Shown piece after piece: positions 6,234 to 10,772 of a stretch of 10,772 nt of DNA. Position 1 is the stretch's first letter. Every line of letters starts with the position of its first letter. The stretch is from the NCBI GenBank assembly GCA_019420325.1, contig JAHZHK010000012.1, positions 30,607-41,378 of the forward strand, written 5' to 3'. The notes beneath the pieces are model-generated. The model searched no databases. It worked only from the letters and a program-made list of their open reading frames with translations, and was not told the DNA's origin. Made by a program: the position numbers and the translations under genes. This stretch comes from Coriobacteriaceae bacterium (GTDB lineage Bacteria > Actinomycetota > Coriobacteriia > Coriobacteriales > UMGS124).

Positions 6234-9200
6234 TTAGTCGAGCAGTGCCAGGATGTCTTCCTTGGACAGCGACGTCGACGCCGTTGCCTGTCCGCCCAGG
6301 ATGGACTCGGCCAGCTCTCGCTTGGACTCCTGCAGGGCCACGATCTTTTCCTCGATGGTGCCCTGTGCAATGAGGCGCATGACCGAGACGCTGCGCTTCT
6401 GGCCGATGCGGTGCGCACGGTCGGTTGCCTGGTTCTGCGCCGCCAGGTTCCACCACGGGTCGTAGTGGATGACGACGTCGGCTGCCGTGAGGTTGAGGCC
6501 CACGCCTCCGGCCTTGAGCGAGATGAGGAACACCGGCACGTCGTCGGTCTGGAACGAGTTGACCAGGCGTGCGCGCTGCTCCTTGGGCGTCGAGCCCACG
6601 AGCGTGTGGTAGGCCAGGCCGTCTTCCTCAAGGCGCTTGCCGATGACAGAGAGCATGCTGGTGAACTGTGAGAAGAGCAGCACCTTGTGGCCGCCTTCGA
6701 CCGCCGTGCGAATAAGGTCGAGCGCGGCCTCGAGCTTGCCCGAGACGCCCTCGTAGTTGTCGTAGAGGATGGCAGGGTCGCAGCAGATCTGGCGCAGCTT
6801 GGTGAGCTCGGCCAGGATGGCGAAGCGCTGCGTGGCGAACTCCTGCGGCATCTGGTGGCGCAGGGTCTTCACCAGGTTGGAGGCCACGGCGTCGTAGAGC
6901 TTGCGCTGCTCGTCGTCCATGCCCGTGTACACGACAGACTCGTTCTTCTCGGGAAGGTCTTTGAGCACGTCGCCCTTGAGGCGGCGCAGGATGAAGGGGC
7001 CGACCATGCACTGCAGGCGGTGGGCAGCGTCTTCGTCAGCGAGGCTGATGGGCTCCTCGAAGCGCTCGTGAAAGTCCTCCACCGAACCCAGAAGGCCAGG
7101 CATCAGGTAGTCGAAGATGCTCCACAGCTCGGTGAGCCTGTTCTCGATGGGGGTGCCGGTGAGGGCGAAGCGCACCTGGGCGTCGACGAGCTTGGTGCAG
7201 CGCGCCGCCTGCGTGGAGGCGTTCTTGATGTACTGCGCCTCGTCGAGCACCTGGCAGGAGAACTTCTGGGTCGCATAGGCGTCGATGTCGCGCTTGAGCA
7301 GCTCGTAAGACGTCACGAGCACGTCGTAGCCGCGCGAGCACGCGATGATTTGGCGACGCTGATTCTGCGGGCCCACCACGGCGCAGCAGCGCAGGTTGGG
7401 GGCGAAGCGCGAAAGCTCGCTCATCCAGTTGTACACAAGCGAGGCGGGGCACACCACGAGGTTGGGCAGCTCAAAGCCGGCTTCGTGACGCGAGAGCAAA
7501 AAGGCGATCATCTGAAGCGTCTTGCCCAGGCCCATGTCGTCGGCCAGGATTGCGCCGAAGCCAAGGTTCGCCAGCGTGGAGAGCCACTTGAAACCCTCGC
7601 GCTGATAGGGGCGCAGCACCCCGCGCAGGCTCTCGGGCTCGACGAAGTCGGCGTCGGCAATCGAGTCGAACTGGCGGATGATGGAGCGGAAGCCCTCGTC
7701 GCGGTCGAAGCGCACGCCGTCGGAGCGCTTGAGGATGGAGTCGACGAACAGCGCGCGGTTGAGCGGTATGCCCGTGGTGCCCTGGGCGAGCTCCTCGGCG
7801 CCGATGCCCAGGCCGCCTGCCAGCTCGACAAGGGCCTGAAGACCGCCTCCAAGCTGCACGATGTCGCCGTCGGCCAGGCGCACGTAACGCTCGCGGCGCT
7901 GGTAGGCGTTGAGGTAGTCCTGCAGCTCGCGGGGGGTGAGGTCGGTGGAGTCGACCGAGATGTCGAGCAGGCCCGAGCGCAGCGAGGCCTTCACGCGCAC
8001 GTTGGGCACGCGACGCACGTGAATCGATTTGAGCTCGCTGCTCACAAGGACGTTGCCCAGCTCGTTGAGCTCCGGCAAACCCTCGCTCAGCAGGCGCTGC
8101 AGGGCCTCGGTGTCCGTCTCGGGGAAGCGCAGCTGGCCTTCTTCCATGGGGAAGTAGGAAAGAACAGCCTGTCGGGCTGCCCCCTCGCGCGCCATGTCGC
8201 GCAGGGGCTGCTTGGGTGCGGGGGCGGCGAAGAGGTTGAGCTCGTCGTGCGCGTAGGACACGGTGGCCTCGCAGCACACCTGGCCGGCACGGATCGACAT
8301 CTTGAAGCCGATTTCTGCAGGCGGCGGCGTGAGGTCGTCGACGCTCTCGTCCGTCTCGAAGCTTGCGTAGGCGCGGATGGCGGGCAGCACGGCGGCGCAG
8401 AAGCCCGGCATGTCCTTCACGCGGATGTGGTAGGGCGACTCGCAGGGCAGCAGCGACTTGCACAAGCCGCCCATCTGGGCGCGGAAGTCGTCGCTGCACT
8501 TCCAGGCGCGGCCGTCGATGAGCAGGTACATACGTTTGTCGTCCATGACGCAGTTGGCGCCCGAGGGCATGACGAGGTCGAAACCGCCGCGTGCGCCCTT
8601 CTCAAGCGACACGGGCAGCTCGGGGTCGCCTTCAAGCACATCAAGTTGGACGGGCTTGTTCGGCTCGCCGTTGGTGGGCTCGTAGAAGACCTTTGCGCCC
8701 ATGTAGGCGTCGAGCAGGTCGGCGACGTCGGCATCGGCCAGGCCCACGGTGCGCGACACGGCGTCGTAGCCGCTGGCCCAGTAGCCCGCCTGACGCATAC
8801 GAGAGGCCTGCTGGGTGTGCAGCACGCGGGCGAACACGGCCATGGCGTCGTTGGCACGGCGCGTGAAGGCGTCGTGGCTGTGCACGAATTCGAGCTCTTT
8901 GCCGTAAGCATAGAGCGACTCGCGCTCCCAGGCGCTCACTGCCTCGTCGAACCTGCGCACGGCATAGGACACCTTGCCCGCGCGAACCTTGAGCGTCGCT
9001 TCCCAGGCGCTCGTCTTGGCGGCGTCGCTGGCGGCGCTGCGGCAGGTCTTAGGGATGATGGTGACCTCGACGTCGGCGATCTCCTTTGAGGCCCCGTGGT
9101 GCGCCAGGGCCGTGCCTGCCATGTCGGGCAGCGTTGAGCCCACGTTGGAGTAGGCGAAGATGATGTTGCTGATCTGCGGGGAAGTCTGGCTCTCGCGCAC

Positions 9201-9671
9201 TTGGGTGCCTGCACCCAGGGCGGCGAGCCTGCCGGGCTGGTTGGAGCGCATCTGGTCGAGGACCTTGTCGGTCTGCGCCGCAAGCGAGCTCGTTTTGCTG
9301 GCCGCGGCGCTCGCTGCAGCGGGCTTGGAGGCCGTGGCGGGGGCGGCAGCCTGCACTTTGGGTGCCGCCGGCGTGGCAGGCTTCATGTCCTGGTAGCACA
9401 GCAAGAGACACACGCCGTGCTTGCACAGCTCGTCGGTCGCGCCACCGCATGTGCAGGTGTGGGACACTATCTCGTTTCGCGCCAGGTCGATCTGTGCGCT
9501 TGCATGATACGTCTGTGCGCCGTCGGCGACGTCTCCTTCAACTGTGAGACGGCTGGCGTCAGCGGACTTCGACGGGGAGACGTTGCTTGCCCCGCCGCGT
9601 GCGACGAGCCTCTCTCCGCGTGTGAACGTCTGACGGCCGCACGCATCCATAACCATTGAATCCCAGCTCAA
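6234..9671 (-). CDS. SNF2-family ATPase/helicase with N-terminal SWIM zinc finger
   Basis: A 1145-aa cytoplasmic superfamily 2 ATPase that probably moves along duplex DNA and remodels protein-DNA complexes. Domains in order: SWIM zinc finger with C-x-C-x7-C-x-H (C73, C75, C83, H85); an Ala/Pro-rich linker (about 97-132); a long bacterial SNF2-associated region (about 160-650); then the motor: Walker A DDMGLGKT (711-718), Walker B box DEAQ (810-813), motif III LTGTPIEN (837-844), motif V GGVGLN (1055-1060) and motif VI QATDRAHRIGQ (1081-1091). All core motifs are intact. Bacterial SWIM-SNF2 proteins are widespread but poorly characterised; the exact role here is unknown. The start is TTG 9671 behind a strong AAAAGGAGG; ATG 9656 in frame is 19 nt from that site and less likely. 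It is convergent to uppP and divergent from the PcrA-like helicase gene. Confidence 0.93.
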   Translation of the reverse strand: MSWDSMVMDACGRQTFTRGERLVARGGASNVSPSKSADASRLTVEGDVADGAQTYHASAQIDLARNEIVSHTCTCGGATDELCKHGVCLLLCYQDMKPATPAAPKVQAAAPATASKPAAASAAASKTSSLAAQTDKVLDQMRSNQPGRLAALGAGTQVRESQTSPQISNIIFAYSNVGSTLPDMAGTALAHHGASKEIADVEVTIIPKTCRSAASDAAKTSAWEATLKVRAGKVSYAVRRFDEAVSAWERESLYAYGKELEFVHSHDAFTRRANDAMAVFARVLHTQQASRMRQAGYWASGYDAVSRTVGLADADVADLLDAYMGAKVFYEPTNGEPNKPVQLDVLEGDPELPVSLEKGARGGFDLVMPSGANCVMDDKRMYLLIDGRAWKCSDDFRAQMGGLCKSLLPCESPYHIRVKDMPGFCAAVLPAIRAYASFETDESVDDLTPPPAEIGFKMSIRAGQVCCEATVSYAHDELNLFAAPAPKQPLRDMAREGAARQAVLSYFPMEEGQLRFPETDTEALQRLLSEGLPELNELGNVLVSSELKSIHVRRVPNVRVKASLRSGLLDISVDSTDLTPRELQDYLNAYQRRERYVRLADGDIVQLGGGLQALVELAGGLGIGAEELAQGTTGIPLNRALFVDSILKRSDGVRFDRDEGFRSIIRQFDSIADADFVEPESLRGVLRPYQREGFKWLSTLANLGFGAILADDMGLGKTLQMIAFLLSRHEAGFELPNLVVCPASLVYNWMSELSRFAPNLRCCAVVGPQNQRRQIIACSRGYDVLVTSYELLKRDIDAYATQKFSCQVLDEAQYIKNASTQAARCTKLVDAQVRFALTGTPIENRLTELWSIFDYLMPGLLGSVEDFHERFEEPISLADEDAAHRLQCMVGPFILRRLKGDVLKDLPEKNESVVYTGMDDEQRKLYDAVASNLVKTLRHQMPQEFATQRFAILAELTKLRQICCDPAILYDNYEGVSGKLEAALDLIRTAVEGGHKVLLFSQFTSMLSVIGKRLEEDGLAYHTLVGSTPKEQRARLVNSFQTDDVPVFLISLKAGGVGLNLTAADVVIHYDPWWNLAAQNQATDRAHRIGQKRSVSVMRLIAQGTIEEKIVALQESKRELAESILGGQATASTSLSKEDILALLD

Positions 9672-9675
9672 TGAT

Positions 9676-9684
9676 CCTCCTTTT
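9676..9684 (-). promoter_or_regulatory. Ribosome binding site deciding a TTG start for the SNF2 gene
   Basis: The minus strand reads AAAAGGAGG here, 4 nt before TTG 9671. It is a near-perfect anti-16S match and the only one nearby. The spacing to TTG is slightly short but far better than to the next in-frame ATG at 9656. Confidence 0.65.
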
Positions 9685-9707
9685 GGGTCGTTCGTGCCAG
9701 TCGGTCA

Positions 9708-9736
9708 ATTCTAGCGCTCTTTTCAGCCATTTGCAC
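9708..9736 (-). promoter_or_regulatory. Promoter candidate of the SNF2 gene
   Basis: On the minus strand a -10 box TAGAAT (complement of 9708-9713, 5 of 6 matches) lies 17 bp after GTGCAA (complement of 9731-9736, 3 of 6 matches to -35). Transcription would begin near 9701, giving a leader of about 30 nt before TTG 9671, which fits the ribosome binding site. Confidence 0.5.
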
Positions 9737-9773
9737 TCAGGGATGTAATGCACGTCAAACGTGTATGGGTCGT

Positions 9774-9790
9774 GAGCGCATGGGGCGCTC
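9774..9790. promoter_or_regulatory. Small inverted repeat in the snf2-pcrA divergent region
   Basis: GAGCGC (9774-9779) and GCGCTC (9785-9790) are perfect inverted arms around 5 bp. The site lies between the two divergent promoter candidates, upstream of both. It could be an operator; no known motif is recognised. Confidence 0.3.
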
Positions 9791-9792
9791 GG

Positions 9793-9822
9793 CTGAAAGG
9801 CTGTCCGGGGCGATGGTAGACT
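9793..9822 (+). promoter_or_regulatory. Promoter candidate of the pcrA-like gene
   Basis: CTGAAA (9793-9798) and TAGACT (9817-9822) each match 4 of 6 positions of the -35 and -10 consensus, 18 bp apart. Transcription would begin near 9829, about 50 nt before ATG 9881. A moderate candidate only. Confidence 0.4.
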
Positions 9823-9880
9823 GACCCTCCAAAACGACGTTCGCCCCACATTGCCGTCTGCGACGCAGGAAGGCTGTTTC

Positions 9881-10772
9881 ATGACGATAGACATCGACTC
9901 GCTCAACCCCGCGCAAAAAAGCGCCGTGCTCAAGGTAGAGGGCCCGCTGCTCGTGCTGGCAGGTGCCGGCTCGGGCAAGACGCGCGTGCTGACGTACCGC
10001 ATCGCCCACATGCTGGAGGACCTGGGCATCATGCCTTGGCAGATCCTTGCCATTACCTTTACCAACAAGGCGGCCCGTGAGATGAAGGAGCGCCTGGAAC
10101 GCCTCCTGGAGGGCAGGAGCATGCGCGGCATGTGGGTGTGCACGTTTCACGCCATGTGCGTGCGCATGCTGCGCATCGACTGCGCCCGCCTGGGCTACGG
10201 CGACTCGTTTGCCATTTACGATGACGACGATTCCAAGCGTCTTGTCAAGTCCATCATGGCCGACCTGCACATCGACGAGAAGCGCTTTCCCTTGAATGCC
10301 GTGCGCTCCCAGATCTCCTCGGCGAAAAACGAGCTTCTCGACCCGGCGGACTTCGCCGCCCGTGCCAACACCCCGCCTGAGAAGGTTGCCGCGAGTGTGT
10401 ACGAGGAGCTTCAGCGCCGCTTGGCCCGCGCCAATGCCATGGACTTCGACGACCTGCTTGTCAATGCCTATCACCTCCTGCGCGACAACCCCGACATTCT
10501 CGAGCAGTACCAGGAGCGCTTCCGCTACATCAGTGTCGACGAGTATCAGGACACGAACCGCGCCCAGTATCAGATCACGAGCCTTTTGGCCGGCAAGTAC
10601 CAGAACCTCATGGTGGTGGGCGACGACGACCAGTCCATCTACTCGTGGCGCGGCGCCGACATCCGCAACATCCTGGAGTTCGAGGGCGACTACCCCGCGG
10701 CCGCCACGGTCAAGCTCGAGCAGAACTACCGCAGCGTGGGCAACGTCCTGGCCGCGGCCAACGCCGTCATCG
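9881..10772 (+). CDS. pcrA: UvrD/PcrA-type superfamily 1 DNA helicase, N-terminal part (3' end beyond the window)
   Basis: A 3'-5' DNA helicase that unwinds duplexes during nucleotide excision and mismatch repair and removes RecA filaments or stalled RNA polymerase. The 297 codons present run off the right edge; family members are about 700-850 aa. Seen in order: Q motif LNPAQ (8-12), Walker A GAGSGKT (28-34), motif Ia ITFTNKAAREM (58-68), TFH (88-90), Walker B DEYQD (220-224), motif III GDDDQSIYSWRGAD (247-260) and motif IV LEQNYRS (279-285). All are intact. AGGAAGG (9867-9873) lies 7 nt before ATG 9881. The order and wording of motifs fit PcrA/UvrD, not Rep or RecB; in actinobacteria the label uvrD1/pcrA is used for such genes, and UvrD is the alternative name. 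Divergent from the SNF2 gene. Confidence 0.93.
   Translation, partial: MTIDIDSLNPAQKSAVLKVEGPLLVLAGAGSGKTRVLTYRIAHMLEDLGIMPWQILAITFTNKAAREMKERLERLLEGRSMRGMWVCTFHAMCVRMLRIDCARLGYGDSFAIYDDDDSKRLVKSIMADLHIDEKRFPLNAVRSQISSAKNELLDPADFAARANTPPEKVAASVYEELQRRLARANAMDFDDLLVNAYHLLRDNPDILEQYQERFRYISVDEYQDTNRAQYQITSLLAGKYQNLMVVGDDDQSIYSWRGADIRNILEFEGDYPAAATVKLEQNYRSVGNVLAAANAVI

Noticed and set aside
6687..9089. An 800-codon open frame on the plus strand opposite the SNF2 gene
   Set aside because: Shadow of the SNF2 coding sequence: low-complexity Gly/Ala/Val/His composition, no domain, and the minus-strand gene is intact through the same region.
6234..9671. The SNF2 ATPase as part of a phage-defence island
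   Set aside because: No methyltransferase, nuclease, phospholipase-D or other defence partner lies beside it; neighbours are housekeeping genes and there are no mobility signs.
9755..10474. A 239-codon open frame on the minus strand over the pcrA start
   Set aside because: Shadow of the helicase gene with no domain or ribosome binding site support.
1..10772. CRISPR arrays, tRNA or rRNA genes, insertion sequences, attachment sites
   Set aside because: I saw no regularly spaced repeats, cloverleaf-like sequence, transposase or terminal inverted repeats on either strand; almost the whole window is coding.

Overview
This window looks like a piece of ordinary chromosomal backbone from a high-GC Gram-positive bacterium. 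The codon use, the GTG/TTG starts with strong Shine-Dalgarno sites, the type III glutamine synthetase and the style of the PolA and PcrA proteins all suggest an actinobacterium, most likely of the class Coriobacteriia (Olsenella/Atopobium/Collinsella-like). That placement is inference from protein character, not from a search. I see no tRNA or rRNA, CRISPR array, insertion sequence, phage gene or attachment site.

Layout. (1) 1-736, minus strand: the first 245 codons of a type III glutamine synthetase (glnN), running off the left edge. (2) 737-943: a 207-bp divergent control region between glnN and polA, with a GC-rich hairpin in each presumed leader and an operator-like dyad. (3) 944-6109, plus strand: a probable four-gene operon of polA (DNA polymerase I), an EamA/DMT-family membrane transporter, a universal stress protein and uppP (undecaprenyl-diphosphatase). 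Spacing is tight at polA/transporter and usp/uppP; a 45-bp gap before usp contains a good extended -10 element, so the last two genes may also have their own promoter. (4) 6110-6233: convergent intergenic region with a near-perfect bidirectional terminator and a second hairpin next to the helicase stop. (5) 6234-9671, minus strand: a large SWIM-zinc-finger SNF2-family ATPase. (6) 9672-9880: a 209-bp divergent promoter region. (7) 9881-10772, plus strand: the first 297 codons of a UvrD/PcrA helicase, running off the right edge.

How the genes relate. PolA, PcrA and probably the SNF2 ATPase belong to replication, repair or nucleic-acid remodelling; UppP recycles the lipid carrier for cell-wall synthesis; GlnN assimilates ammonium. 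Their grouping looks like ordinary housekeeping linkage, not a dedicated system. I found no convincing new system. The points most worth a second look are a cysteine-rich linker and an eroded proofreading domain in PolA, paired leader hairpins and a dyad at the glnN-polA divergent promoters, a promoter that overlaps the transporter stop codon, and shared motifs in the snf2-pcrA divergent promoter region.
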